From contig CAYLXH010000001.1 in the NCBI GenBank assembly GCA_964387535.1, positions 7,050 to 71,049 on the forward strand: a stretch of DNA of 64,000 nt. The letters run 5' to 3'. Each line of letters begins with the position of its first letter. Position 1 is the first letter of the stretch. The notes under the pieces are model-generated. The model did no database searches, was not told the DNA's origin, and was given only the letters and a program-made list of their open reading frames with translations. Origin of the DNA: Butyricicoccus_A sp964387535 (GTDB lineage: Bacteria > Bacillota > Clostridia > Oscillospirales > Butyricicoccaceae). Shown in pieces: positions 43,452 to 52,814 of the stretch. The position numbers and the translations under genes are program-made.

Positions 43452-43481
43452 ATTATACGGTTCTCCTTTTCAAACTGTCAA
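43452..43481 (-). promoter_or_regulatory. rfbA promoter
   Basis: Perfect -35 TTGACA (43476-43481) and -10 TATAAT (43452-43457) on the minus strand, 18-bp spacer. Confidence 0.9.
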
Positions 43482-43511
43482 GATTTTACTGCTTGTTTTT
43501 TGCCTTGCTTT

Positions 43512-44456
43512 CTAAAGAAGCCCCATCGTTCGCAGCAAAAAAATCCATCCGGTCAGCGTAACCGAAGAGAGCAGTGTTGTCAAAACTACAATACTGGAGG
43601 TTAGTTCCCCATCATTGTCCATATTTTTCGCCATAATATAGCACGATACCGTCGTTGGAGAGCCAACCATAATCAAAATTGCAATCATTTCCGCACCGTG
43701 GAAGCCACATGCAATGGCAATGGGCAAAAACAGCGCCGGAAGAGCAATCAGTTTGATGCCGGCGGCTACTGTTGTCAGCCGGAAGCGGGATAACGCACTT
43801 CGCCCTTCAAATCCGGCGCCCACAACCAGCAGCGCAATTGGTGTAGCTGTCGCCGCGATGCTTGTGACTGTTTTCATCGGAATGATCGGGATTGATATGC
43901 CAAAAAGCGAGAACGGCACACCAGCCAGAATGCCCAGAATAATCGGATTTCTGAGTACGTTGCTGCACGCCGCGCGAATCGCTCCGCTCCCTTTAACCCG
44001 GTGTTTCGCTGAAAACGTCAAGATAATAACAGAATAAATGTTAAACAGCGGAACAGCCGCAACGATCATCATCGGCGTCAGACCGGCATCCCCATAGATA
44101 TTTTCTACAAAGGCAATCCCGAGCACGGCCGCACTGCTTCGCACAGCGGCCTGAGAAAACGCTCCGACCAGATCTTTTTCCCGTATCCACACTGCCGCCA
44201 GCGCCCACACACCGAGGAACATCACCGTTGTGACCACCATGCAGTAAATCACAAACGCCGGCTGAAAGTCTGACCGCAGATTGGTCTGTGCAATGTCGCG
44301 AAAGAGCAGCAGCGGCAACGCAACCTTAAAGACATATCGGTTTGCCACCGCGCAGAACTCCTCATTCAGCATGCCAATCCGACGCAGAACATATCCCACC
44401 ACCATGACCAGGAACACCGGCATGGTCGCATTCAGACTAAACAGAAATGCACTCAC
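43512..44456 (-). CDS. AEC-family (auxin efflux carrier-like) transporter
   Basis: 314 residues with about ten membrane helices in two halves, typical of AEC permeases that carry organic acids such as malate or malonate. Family landmarks: MVVGYVLRRIGMLNEE near the N-terminus, NPIILGILAGVPFSLFGI, and the ASP-like motif VGSPTTVSCYIMAKN. Initiation is probably GTG at 44456, directly after the DMT stop codon (TGA-C-GTG). Substrate unknown. Confidence 0.88.
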   Translation of the reverse strand: MSAFLFSLNATMPVFLVMVVGYVLRRIGMLNEEFCAVANRYVFKVALPLLLFRDIAQTNLRSDFQPAFVIYCMVVTTVMFLGVWALAAVWIREKDLVGAFSQAAVRSSAAVLGIAFVENIYGDAGLTPMMIVAAVPLFNIYSVIILTFSAKHRVKGSGAIRAACSNVLRNPIILGILAGVPFSLFGISIPIIPMKTVTSIAATATPIALLVVGAGFEGRSALSRFRLTTVAAGIKLIALPALFLPIAIACGFHGAEMIAILIMVGSPTTVSCYIMAKNMDNDGELTSSIVVLTTLLSSVTLTGWIFLLRTMGLL

Positions 44457-44457
44457 G

Positions 44458-45357
44458 TCAACACCCTGTCTGCTGCGGGGACAGTCTGTGCTCTGGACGG
44501 TTCATCATCCAGATGGCAGACAATACCAGCACAATCCCCAGAACGGTCCACACAGTCATGGGGTCACCAAACGCAAGAATTCCAACCACCGTGCCGACCA
44601 GCGGTTCCGTCGTCGCCAAAATGGCCGCACGCCCAGCGGTAATCCCATTTAAACCATAGGTATAAAGTAAAAACGGCGCAATGGTACAGAACAACGCCAG
44701 AGCAACACCCTCCACAATGGCCAGCGGATGAACTATGGTAACGCTCACGCACTCACCCAACGTAAACGGAAGCGTTGCCAGGCCGGCAAACAAGAACGTA
44801 TAAAACGTAACGGTCTCTGTCGTGTACTTTTTGAGTGCAATCTTTCCCATAATGCTGTACAACCCATAGAACATCCCTGCTCCCAGACCGGTGAGAACAA
44901 ACAATCCAGGCACAGCCTCTACCTCAGAAAATACACCGGTAACACAGGCGCAGCCCACCACCGTCAGCAACAGGGCAACTCCCTTGCTTTTCGACAGCGG
45001 CTCGCGGAAAAACAGGAACGCCATCAACGTGACAAACACCGGCGAAGTATACAGCAGCAGCGCAGCCACAGCGACGCTGGTGTGCATCAGTGTAACAAAG
45101 TAGCACAGATTAAACATGGTGACACTGACAATTCCCGTTCCAAGGAACATCCATAGATCCCTCCAGGAAATACGCAGCAGATCCCGCTTACGGATGAACA
45201 AGAACACACCGAACAGGATCGCCGACAGCACATTGCGGTAGCACACAATCGCCAAAGAACTCATTCCGCAATCATTCAGACCGTGGACAAACAGGACAAT
45301 CAGTCCCCACAGCGCACCTCCACTCAGTACCATTGCACTGGAACGACGACTATTCAA
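44458..45357 (-). CDS. EamA/DMT-superfamily transporter 2
   Basis: 299 residues, ten membrane helices in two EamA repeats. Motifs: GGALWGLIVLFVHGLND, YTSPVFVTLMAFLFFREPL in the first half and ATTEPLVGTVVGILAFGD in the second. Initiation is likely TTG at 45357, because GGAGG is 8 bases upstream; an ATG 24 bases in is the alternative. Overlaps closely with the AEC gene, forming a two-transporter operon. Substrate unknown. Confidence 0.88.
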   Translation of the reverse strand: MNSRRSSAMVLSGGALWGLIVLFVHGLNDCGMSSLAIVCYRNVLSAILFGVFLFIRKRDLLRISWRDLWMFLGTGIVSVTMFNLCYFVTLMHTSVAVAALLLYTSPVFVTLMAFLFFREPLSKSKGVALLLTVVGCACVTGVFSEVEAVPGLFVLTGLGAGMFYGLYSIMGKIALKKYTTETVTFYTFLFAGLATLPFTLGECVSVTIVHPLAIVEGVALALFCTIAPFLLYTYGLNGITAGRAAILATTEPLVGTVVGILAFGDPMTVWTVLGIVLVLSAIWMMNRPEHRLSPQQTGC

Positions 45358-45401
45358 CCCATATCCCTCCTTGTCGGGAACACATTCCCAATCAACTACC
45401 G

Positions 45402-45411
45402 ATTATAGCAG
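45402..45411 (-). promoter_or_regulatory. Extended -10 promoter for the two-transporter operon
   Basis: TGC-TATAAT on the minus strand (about 45402-45411). No good -35 box at normal spacing, as is common with extended -10 promoters. Confidence 0.5.
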
Positions 45412-45483
45412 ACTTGCCCGGCAAAGTACAGACTTCTTTGCCCCGAATACCTCTTCTTTTTTGTCCCACATATACCATTGCAG

Positions 45484-45517
45484 TAAAAAAGCAGAGAGTG
45501 GTTTTCCCACTCTCTGC
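45484..45517 (-). terminator. Terminator of the 45538-48514 gene group
   Basis: 11-bp stem GCAGAGAGTGG / CCACTCTCTGC followed by TTTTTTACTG on the minus strand. Confidence 0.93.
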
Positions 45518-45537
45518 ATCCGTTCTCTCATACTGGA

Positions 45538-46950
45538 TTACAGCATGCGCGTTCCGTCCAGATCGTCCGGCTCGGCTTCCATCCCTGCTTCGGTCTCCGC
45601 AGCAGACGCATCCGCGTCAAAAATCTCCTGCTGCGTTTCCCGGAATTCCTGCGGTGCACCGGCGGCAAAGACCTGCGTGTCCTCCTCAGCCGGTTCCGGA
45701 TCCTCGACCGGAATGGTACGCATGGTAATTCCCTCTGCGGTTTCCTCCGCCTCCTCACGATCCTTCTGGGTCAGCGGACGAGTCGCATCCAGCTCCTCCT
45801 CATAGTCTGTCAGAATCACTGTCGCCTCTTCGTCCGGCTCATATTCCTGGCTAACCCTCTCCGGCACCGGGCGCAATGCGCCAACCAGTGTGACGATCAT
45901 CAGGATCGCAAAGACCGCGCAGCCAACCACATCAAATCCAGTGGCCGGAAGATCCGACAGATTCCACTGCGCATAGGTCATGTAACCGCAGTACAACAGC
46001 ATAACGGCAAACGCGCACAGCATCGGCTTGTACTGCCGTCCGCGATAACACAGCAGTGCAACCAGCAATACCAGCTCAAAATGCTCCGTCTGGCATACTA
46101 CCGTCAAGCAAACCGCAATCAAAAGCAATATCGGACTGATGCCGACCAGCCCCCGCAGCAGCGGATTTTCAATGACTGGTCCTGCCGGCTTTTTCTTCTT
46201 TTCCCGCCGTTTCTTCTGTTTGGTCGCAAAAGCTGTCTCCTCCGCTGCGCCGTCCGACGGTATCGTGCTGTCGTTGACCGCTCCTTCCTCCCCTTCTGGC
46301 TTCGCCGGCTGTCTCCGGAATCCCGGTGATGTACGGCGGCGATTGGTGACAAACTGGACTACAATGCCAGCTGCACTCAACACCGCACCGACGAGCAGCT
46401 GCATCGTCGTGCTGTTGGTCATTCCCGTCAGCATCAGAATCTGTGGAGCCGCAAGGAAACCACCCAGACCGGTCAGGATAATCATCACTGGCTTGAGGAA
46501 CAGCACACCTGCCACGCCAAACAATACGGCACAAGCCGCCAGAATGACGAAAAACATCATGCTGTCTGAATCATTCGGTCCCAGGCCAACCGCAATCGCC
46601 GGCACACTGCCCAGCAACGCGCCAAAGCTCGCACAGACAACAAAGACCATCACATGATATAGATGGAAAAATAAGTACCCCACTAGAAGAGCTCCGACCA
46701 CACCGGCTAGAAGCGCTCCCATATCGCTCAGCGCAGAGGGCAGATAGCTCGCTGCAACAAACGCACACAGCGCACCGCCGATCGCCGCTCCTATCAGTCC
46801 GCACACCCAACGTGCCAAACGGTATCCCAGAAAGCAGCACAGCAATCCCACCACCAGCAGCGCGATTGCACCAGCGCTGGTAGCCTGTATGGTTTCATAT
46901 CCATTCATTACCCATGAGACCATTGTATCCAGTATGGAACTCATCATCAT
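45538..46950 (-). CDS. Polytopic membrane protein, DUF4203/TMEM198-like N-terminus, acidic tail
   Basis: 470 residues. About seven helices in the first 210 residues, with the repeated Gly pattern (LLCCFLGYRLARWVCGLIGAAIGG) of DUF4203/TMEM198 proteins. A basic cytoplasmic linker (KQKKRREKKKKPAG) leads to a second hydrophobic block (about 265-360), and the last 100 residues are strongly acidic and soluble (e.g. PVEDPEPAEEDTQV). The ATG at 46950 has AGGAGG 8 bases upstream; a GTG at 46959 sits inside that site. Function unknown. Grouped with an amidase and a zinc-ribbon protein, so perhaps envelope-related. Confidence 0.8.
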   Translation of the reverse strand: MMMSSILDTMVSWVMNGYETIQATSAGAIALLVVGLLCCFLGYRLARWVCGLIGAAIGGALCAFVAASYLPSALSDMGALLAGVVGALLVGYLFFHLYHVMVFVVCASFGALLGSVPAIAVGLGPNDSDSMMFFVILAACAVLFGVAGVLFLKPVMIILTGLGGFLAAPQILMLTGMTNSTTMQLLVGAVLSAAGIVVQFVTNRRRTSPGFRRQPAKPEGEEGAVNDSTIPSDGAAEETAFATKQKKRREKKKKPAGPVIENPLLRGLVGISPILLLIAVCLTVVCQTEHFELVLLVALLCYRGRQYKPMLCAFAVMLLYCGYMTYAQWNLSDLPATGFDVVGCAVFAILMIVTLVGALRPVPERVSQEYEPDEEATVILTDYEEELDATRPLTQKDREEAEETAEGITMRTIPVEDPEPAEEDTQVFAAGAPQEFRETQQEIFDADASAAETEAGMEAEPDDLDGTRML

Positions 46951-46976
46951 TGTATGCACCTCCTAATCAGAAAACG

Positions 46977-47813
46977 TCATGCCTGCTCAAGCAGCCATGT
47001 CTCCGCTCCTTTTGCTATTCCTTTTGCCAGTTTTTTTCTGTACTCTTCGGTCGCCATCCGCTCGTCTTCCTCCGGATTGCTCAGGAAGCCCATCTCGACC
47101 AGAACCGTCGGTACTTCCGACCAGTTGAATCCCGTGAGATCACTGCGTTCTACCAGCCCGCGATCCTGTGCACCGGTCGCTTTTACCATCGCTTCCTGGA
47201 TACATTCCGCCGCGGCGCGGCTGGGCTGTGCAATCTCCGGCGTTCCGAGCAGATCTCCTGCCGGAATCAGCGTCGAAATCCCGTGCGCAGAGGGATCTTC
47301 CGTTCCATCCGCGTGAATGCGGATGCACAGATCCGCGTTTGCCTGATTGGCAATCTGAGCGCGTTCAATATTGCTCACTGTCGCTTCCTGCGTTTCCCGG
47401 GTCATGACAACGGTTGCGCCACGTTGTTCCAATCGTTTTTTTACGAGCTGGGCCACCGCCAGATTCAGCTCCTCCTCTGTCTGAGCCGCTCCCGACGCGC
47501 CGCTGACATAGGCCGGCTTGACCTCGTCTGATTTTGGAGAAATCGCCTCGGATTTCGACTCCGTCGTGATACCGTGACCGGGATCCAGACAAACCACATA
47601 GCCTTCCAACGGCAATTCCTGCTCGGTTTCCACTTCCTCCTGGTCAATTGGCGGATCGGTCATCGCAGAACCCATCGGTGCGGACCCTGCCGCGTCCTGT
47701 TGTGGAGCACTTCCTGACAGCTGCACCGACGATTCCTGCAGCAGGAATGGGTTGCTGCACCCGCACAGCACTGCTGCCAGCAGCGGTAGGCTGAGCCAAC
47801 GCATCATCGCCAT
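46977..47813 (-). CDS. N-acetylmuramoyl-L-alanine amidase lipoprotein
   Basis: 278 residues. Signal peptide II with lipobox LCGC (Cys19), then an acidic linker to about residue 70, then an Amidase_3 domain with zinc ligands in CLDPGHG and the later EEELN (Glu) and RIHADG (His), plus the family end VLVEMGFLSNPEED. It should cleave the bond between muramic acid and the stem peptide outside the membrane. AGGAG is 8 bases before the ATG, which overlaps the end of the upstream zinc-ribbon gene by 10 bases. Confidence 0.93.
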   Translation of the reverse strand: MAMMRWLSLPLLAAVLCGCSNPFLLQESSVQLSGSAPQQDAAGSAPMGSAMTDPPIDQEEVETEQELPLEGYVVCLDPGHGITTESKSEAISPKSDEVKPAYVSGASGAAQTEEELNLAVAQLVKKRLEQRGATVVMTRETQEATVSNIERAQIANQANADLCIRIHADGTEDPSAHGISTLIPAGDLLGTPEIAQPSRAAAECIQEAMVKATGAQDRGLVERSDLTGFNWSEVPTVLVEMGFLSNPEEDERMATEEYRKKLAKGIAKGAETWLLEQA

Positions 47814-48514
47814 CCCATCGACTCCTCATACGCAACAATCGTATTCACGTTCGCTTTCTCAATCGAGTTGAGGCGCGCTGTCACCGTGGATTCTGTGCAG
47901 CTGCTGTCGCGCACATACCACGATTTATTGGCAAAATAGTTCTGCCACCGCTCCGTGGTGAATGCATAACCATGGCGGGCATAGATCTCATTACGAATGG
48001 CCGCCACGGTATCCTGTCCCAAACCGGTTAAATCGGACGATGAAATGTACTGTGTGTCTGTGGGCCACAGATACCCCGAGCTCTTTACCTTACTATAATA
48101 ATCGTCCGTGTGGTTGGTTGTATTATAGTAATAATAATTATTCACCGTCGTCTCCGTCGTCGATTCCGACTCTTTGGACTCCTCTTTTTCGCTCTTCGTC
48201 TCTTCCTTTGTCTCTGTCTGTTCGTCATTCGTTTGGCCTGCCGCCTGCACGGCCTGCTGCTCTGCCTGGATTGCTGCCATCTGAGCCTGCTGCTTTCCCC
48301 GGGTCAACACCGTAAAGCAGACAATGGCCGCCACTGCAACCACCGCGATCAGTGCAATCACGGCAATAATAATCCCATTGCTGTTTCGCCTCGGCGGCAC
48401 GGAAAGGCCATAGCCAGACTGAGGACGCGCTGCCGTCTGCTGCACATGGGCACCACACGCGGCACAGAACTCCGCTCCATCCGGGATACGGGCACCGCAA
48501 TTTTTACAGTACAT
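47804..48514 (-). CDS. Zinc-ribbon membrane protein with YARHG domain
   Basis: 236 residues. N-terminal zinc ribbon MYCKNCGARIPDGAEFCAAC (residues 1-20), a membrane helix (about 47-69, IIIAVIALIAVVAVAAIVCF), a charged Glu/Lys/Ser linker, an Asn/Tyr-rich segment (NNYYYYNTTNHTDD), and a C-terminal YARHG domain (RNEIYARHGYAF...). YARHG domains lie outside the membrane and are thought to bind the cell wall. The ATG at 48514 follows GGGAGGA; the upstream in-frame start was rejected. Coupled to the amidase gene. Confidence 0.88.
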   Translation of the reverse strand: MYCKNCGARIPDGAEFCAACGAHVQQTAARPQSGYGLSVPPRRNSNGIIIAVIALIAVVAVAAIVCFTVLTRGKQQAQMAAIQAEQQAVQAAGQTNDEQTETKEETKSEKEESKESESTTETTVNNYYYYNTTNHTDDYYSKVKSSGYLWPTDTQYISSSDLTGLGQDTVAAIRNEIYARHGYAFTTERWQNYFANKSWYVRDSSCTESTVTARLNSIEKANVNTIVAYEESMGWR

Positions 48515-48654
48515 AAGAAAATCCTCCCAAACTCTTATTCTCCTATACAAAATCCAGAATAATTATAACATATCTGTCTGTTCTTGTCACGTTTTCCCGC
48601 AAACTTGATGCCACGCCGCCATACTTTCCACAAATTTTCCTCTCACAATCTCTC

Positions 48655-48706
48655 AAAAAGACGACAGACACCGGCTGACATTCTCCCAAAGTCAGCCGGT
48701 GTCTGT
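48655..48706 (-). terminator. Terminator of the ATP synthase operon
   Basis: Near-perfect 16-bp stem ACAGACACCGGCTGAC / GTCAGCCGGTGTCTGT (48664-48706), followed by CGTCTTTTTGAG on the minus strand. Confidence 0.85.
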
Positions 48707-48728
48707 TCGTTTTGCCCTGCGCGGGCCG

Positions 48729-48998
48729 CTATTTCCCTTCACACCACTGGAACGACGGCGTCGTGATACAGACCTCTGTTCTGCCCACCGACACTACTCC
48801 TCCTCCGCACTCTGCCTCCCGCTCCCTGCCGGATGACCCGGTCACGCGGCAGCGCCCACTGCTCAGTGCGGTCGCATACTCCATATGCGAAGCCAGAATC
48901 CCAATCTCTCCTTCGACAGACCGCACGATCAGCCTCTGCACCTGCCCATCAAACGCCATTCCCTCCGGAGTCACAATCTGCAGCGGAAAACTCTGCAT
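48729..48998 (-). CDS. atpC: ATP synthase epsilon subunit, short form
   Basis: 89 residues; typical bacterial epsilon has about 130-140. The N-terminal beta-sandwich is intact (LQIVTPEGMAFDGQVQRLIV, GEIGILASHMEYATAL), which is enough for rotor attachment. The C-terminal two-helix domain, which inhibits ATP hydrolysis in many species, is absent: the frame ends with TAG at 48729 and a terminator comes right after. So the enzyme probably lacks epsilon-type inhibition (inference). Starts 3 bases after the beta-subunit stop. Confidence 0.9.
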   Translation of the reverse strand: MQSFPLQIVTPEGMAFDGQVQRLIVRSVEGEIGILASHMEYATALSSGRCRVTGSSGREREAECGGGVVSVGRTEVCITTPSFQWCEGK

Positions 48999-49001
48999 CC
49001 T

Positions 49002-50405
49002 TCATCGCTCCTTTTTCGCCTTTTGCACGGCCTCATCAATCGTTCCCACAAACAGAAACGCGGACTCCGGAAGATCGTCATGCCGACCTTCCAGAATTTC
49101 CCGAAATCCGCGGATGGTTTCCTCTCGAGAAACATACCTTCCCGGAATGCCGGTAAACTGGCTGGCGACCGCGAAAGACTGTGAGAGAAAGCGCTGGATG
49201 CGGCGTGCCCGTGCCACTGTGCGTCGATCCTCCTCAGACAGCTCCTCCATGCCCATAATGGCAATGATGTCCTGAAGCTCCCGGTACCGCTGCAGCACCT
49301 TCTGCACGCCCCGCGCCACCTCGTAATGCTCCTCTCCGACGATTTCCGGCGATAGGATCCGGCTGGTCGATTCCAGCGGATCTACCGCCGGATAAATTCC
49401 CTGCGCGGCAATGCCTCGGTCCAGAACCGTCGTCGCATCCAGATGCGTAAACGTTGCCGCCGGGGCAGGATCCGTCAGGTCGTCCGCCGGCACATACACC
49501 GCCTGCACCGAGGTGATGGATCCCCGCCTGGTGGACGTAATCCGTTCCTGCAGCGCACCCATCTCGGTGGCCAGCGTCGGCTGATAGCCCACTGCCGACG
49601 GCATGCGTCCCAGCAGCGCCGACACCTCTGCTCCTGCCTGCGTAAACCGGAAAATGTTATCAATAAACAGCAGGACGTCCTGCCCCTCCCGGTCGCGGAA
49701 ATACTCCGCCATCGTCAGACCAGACAGCGCCACCCGCATCCGCGCACCGGGCGGTTCATTCATCTGGCCATAGACCAATGCGGTTTTGTTCAGCACTCCG
49801 GACGCGGTCATCTCTCCGTACAGGTCATTGCCCTCCCGCGTCCGCTCTCCGACACCAGCAAACACCGAGATGCCGCCGTGCTGCTTGGCAATGTTATTGA
49901 TCAGATCCATAATGAGCACGGTTTTTCCAACTCAGGCTCCGCCGAACAGCCCGATTTTACCGCCCTTTGCGTACGGGCAGATCAGGTCAATGACCTTGAT
50001 TCCGGTCTCCAGGATATGAATCGTGCCTTCCTGCTCTTCATATGACGGTGCCGGGCGGTGAATCTCCCAGTACTCCTTCGTGGAAAGCGGTTCTCCGCCA
50101 TCAATGGGCTGACCCAGCAGATTGAACATCCGTCCGAGCGTCTGCTCTCCCACCGGTACGCGAATGGATGCCCCAGTGTCCACTGCCCGCGCACCACGCA
50201 CCATCCCATTCGTCGCACTCATCGCAATGCACCGCACCGTGCTGTCACCGATATGCTGCGCCACCTCCGCCACAACCGTTCCGCTCCCATTCTCTACCTC
50301 CAGCGCATGGAGCAGCTCCGGGAGCTGTCCTTCGGAAAACCGCACATCAATGACCGGGCCAATCACCTGAACCACCGTTCCGGTTCTTTGCTCGTCCACA
50401 CACAT
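49002..50405 (-). pseudogene. atpD: ATP synthase beta subunit with in-frame TGA in Walker A
   Basis: Catalytic F1 subunit of otherwise normal length (467 codons). The P-loop reads GGA-stop-VGKT: codon 158 (49932-49934) is TGA where a Gly codon (GGA, one base different) is expected in GGAGVGKT. The frame continues without shift, and both halves are well conserved: KIGLFGGA before; GERTREGNDLY (catalytic Glu), ALVYGQMNEPPGARMRV, IDNIFRFTQAG after. TGA ends many other genes here, so it is a stop, not a reassigned Gly. Either a real nonsense mutation, a base-call error, or rare read-through. Start at 50405 is the best ATG; a GTG at 50399 is possible. Confidence 0.85.
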
Positions 50406-50432
50406 CACTCCTCTCTGCATCCACAACGCGTG

Positions 50433-51269
50433 TCACCGCGCCGCGCCGCTGACAATTTCCGTAATCTCCTGCGTAATGGCACTCTGCCGCGCGCGATGAT
50501 ACGCAAGCTGCATCTCTTCCAGCATGTCGGACGCGTTATTGACCGCAGAATCCATCGCATTGCTGCGCGCCGCCAACTCCGACGCCCGTGACTGACAGAC
50601 GGCCTGATAGCATGCGCCCGCGACAGCAGAACCGATCACGGCATCCAGCACGGCGCAAGCCGATGGTTCATACACCGTTCGCCCGAGCTCCTCTCGTTCT
50701 GGCGACAAAGGCAGAAGGACCTGCACCGTCGGAATCTGCTGAAGCACAGAGACAAACCGCGTATATACCACGGTGACCTCTCCCCATCGGCCGCTGCGAA
50801 AGCCATCCACCAGCACACGCGCCGCCTCACCACAGTCCTCCACGGTCACCTCTGACGCCATCTCATACCCACCGATCATCTCATATCCGTGGGCCCGACC
50901 GTAGTCTGCTGCGCGGCGCCCGATTGGAAACAGGCACACCGACGACTTGTGCTCGAACTGTTTCTCCATCGTCCGCACCAAATTGCTGTGAAATCCACCG
51001 GCAAGTCCCCGATCCCCCGCTACCATCACGCAGCAGCACTTCGCTCCCACGGTGCGCGGCTGACACAATGTTGACGCCCGTGCCGAGGGATCCGCCATGA
51101 GGCAGCGCAATACGCGCTCCCATGCCCTCTGATAGGCGGCACTGCATGCCATCCGCTCCCGCGCACGAGGCAGGGCGGAGGACGCCACCAGCTGCATCGC
51201 CCGCGTGATCTGCATCGTATTGCGTATGCTCTTCATGCGCTGTTTTGCCCGTTTTCTTGACAGTCCCAT
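50433..51269 (-). CDS. atpG: ATP synthase gamma subunit
   Basis: Central rotor shaft of F1, 278 residues. N-terminal MGLSRKRAKQRMKSIRNTMQITRAMQLVAS and the C-terminal helix (SELAARSNAMDSAVNNASDM, here RASELAARSNAMDSA) follow the family pattern. GAGGTG is 6 bases before the ATG at 51269; an earlier GTG is inside that site. The middle Rossmann-like part is more diverged than usual (VMVAGDRGLAGGF is kept). Lies between atpA and the interrupted atpD. Confidence 0.92.
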   Translation of the reverse strand: MGLSRKRAKQRMKSIRNTMQITRAMQLVASSALPRARERMACSAAYQRAWERVLRCLMADPSARASTLCQPRTVGAKCCCVMVAGDRGLAGGFHSNLVRTMEKQFEHKSSVCLFPIGRRAADYGRAHGYEMIGGYEMASEVTVEDCGEAARVLVDGFRSGRWGEVTVVYTRFVSVLQQIPTVQVLLPLSPEREELGRTVYEPSACAVLDAVIGSAVAGACYQAVCQSRASELAARSNAMDSAVNNASDMLEEMQLAYHRARQSAITQEITEIVSGAAR

Positions 51270-51281
51270 GATCTGCACCTC

Positions 51282-52814
51282 TCAGAAACGTTTCACAAAC
51301 GCAGTTTTCACCCGCTGTATACTATCCCGCAGGTTCTGCTCCGTCTCCTCGCTCATCGTTCCCGATGCGCGAATCTCCTCCAGCACGTCCGGATGCTCTG
51401 CCAGATCACGGTACAGCTCTCTCTCAAAGACAGAAATATCCTCCACCGCAATGTCATCGAGCAGAGCGTGGCTCACTGCGTAGAGGATCGATATCTGATT
51501 GTCCACCGGAATCGGCTGTCCGCGCCCCTGCTGCAGCGCCGCGGTAATCCGGCTCCCCTGCTCCAGTCGGCGTCGCGTGTCCTCATCCAACTCGGCACCA
51601 AACTGTGCAAACGACTGCAGCTCCCGATACTGGGCATAGGCCAGCTTCAGCGGGCCGGCTACGGCCTTCATCGCCGGAATCTGTGCATTTCCTCCCACAC
51701 GGCTGACCGAAATGCCAGGATTGACGGCCGGCAGTATTCCGGCATGAAACAGCTCACTCTCCAGAAAAATCTGTCCGTCTGTGATGGAGATCACATTGGT
51801 CGGGATATATGCCGACACATCCCCCGCCTGCGTCTCAATCACCGGCAGCGCGGTCAGCGAGCCGCCGCCCAACTGGTCTGACAGGCGGGCCGCACGCTCC
51901 AGCAGACGGGAATGCAGATAAAACACGTCTCCGGGATACGCCTCCCGTCCCGGCGGCCGGCGAATCAGCAGCGACAGCGCCCGATAGGCCACGGCATGCT
52001 TGGACAGATCATCGTAAATGACCAGCACATCCCGTCCCTGCTCCATGAAGTATTCCCCTATCGCACAGCCAGCATACGGAGCAATATATTGCAGCGGAGC
52101 GCGTTCGCTGGCCGTCGCGCTGACCACAATCGAATAATCCATCGCCCCCGCAGCCGTCAGTTCCTCCACCAGCGCCGCGACCGTGGAATTCTTCTGCCCA
52201 ATCGCAACATAGATGCACAACACGTTGTTTTCCTTCTGGTTTCGGATGGTGTCGATCGCCAGCGCCGTCTTTCCGGTCTGACGATCTCCGATAATCAGCT
52301 CTCTCTGTCCTTTCCCGATCGGAATTAACGCATCAATCGCCTTGATTCCGGTCTGAAGCGGCTGCTTGACCGGCTGACGATCCATAATTCCCGGTGCCGG
52401 GCGCTCCAGCGGACGCTGCTCCGTCGTGTCAATCGGACCTTTCCCGTCAAGCGGCATCCCCAACGCATTGACGACTCTTCCGATCATTGCCTCACCAACC
52501 GGGACGGCTGCAACGCGTCCAGTCCGTTTGACCGTATCGCCCTCACGGATTCCCTTATCCGATCCCAGCAGTACGATGGACACCGCGTGCTCCTCCAGAT
52601 TCTGCGCCATTCCATACGTCCCGTTGCCAAATTCCACAAGCTCATTGGCCATACAATTGTCCAGCCCGGACGCACGCACAATCCCGTCGCCGACCAGAAG
52701 AACCGTACCGGTCTCACTTTGCTCTATCGTGCTCGCATAGGACCGAATCTGCTCCCGAATCACCCGGCTGATTTCCTCCGGGCGCAGCGACATCGTCTCT
52801 CTTGTCGGTTTCAT
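51282..52814 (-). CDS. atpA: ATP synthase alpha subunit
   Basis: Nucleotide-binding, non-catalytic F1 subunit, 510 residues. Walker A GDRQTGKTA, LCIYVAIGQKNSTVA, Walker B region VLVIYDDLSKHAVAYR, and the conserved arginine finger region SVSRVGGNAQIPAMK. No internal stop, in contrast with atpD. Start at 52814 overlaps atpH by ATGA; an inner ATG at 52793 (MSLRPEEIS) matches the usual family N-terminus. Confidence 0.96.
   Translation of the reverse strand: MKPTRETMSLRPEEISRVIREQIRSYASTIEQSETGTVLLVGDGIVRASGLDNCMANELVEFGNGTYGMAQNLEEHAVSIVLLGSDKGIREGDTVKRTGRVAAVPVGEAMIGRVVNALGMPLDGKGPIDTTEQRPLERPAPGIMDRQPVKQPLQTGIKAIDALIPIGKGQRELIIGDRQTGKTALAIDTIRNQKENNVLCIYVAIGQKNSTVAALVEELTAAGAMDYSIVVSATASERAPLQYIAPYAGCAIGEYFMEQGRDVLVIYDDLSKHAVAYRALSLLIRRPPGREAYPGDVFYLHSRLLERAARLSDQLGGGSLTALPVIETQAGDVSAYIPTNVISITDGQIFLESELFHAGILPAVNPGISVSRVGGNAQIPAMKAVAGPLKLAYAQYRELQSFAQFGAELDEDTRRRLEQGSRITAALQQGRGQPIPVDNQISILYAVSHALLDDIAVEDISVFERELYRDLAEHPDVLEEIRASGTMSEETEQNLRDSIQRVKTAFVKRF

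Noticed and set aside
49932..49934. TGA in atpD as a reassigned Gly codon or selenocysteine
   Set aside because: TGA is the stop of many intact genes here (for example all ATGA junctions in the B12 operon), so it is not read as Gly. Selenocysteine at a P-loop glycine has no precedent I know of, and I saw no clear hairpin just after it.
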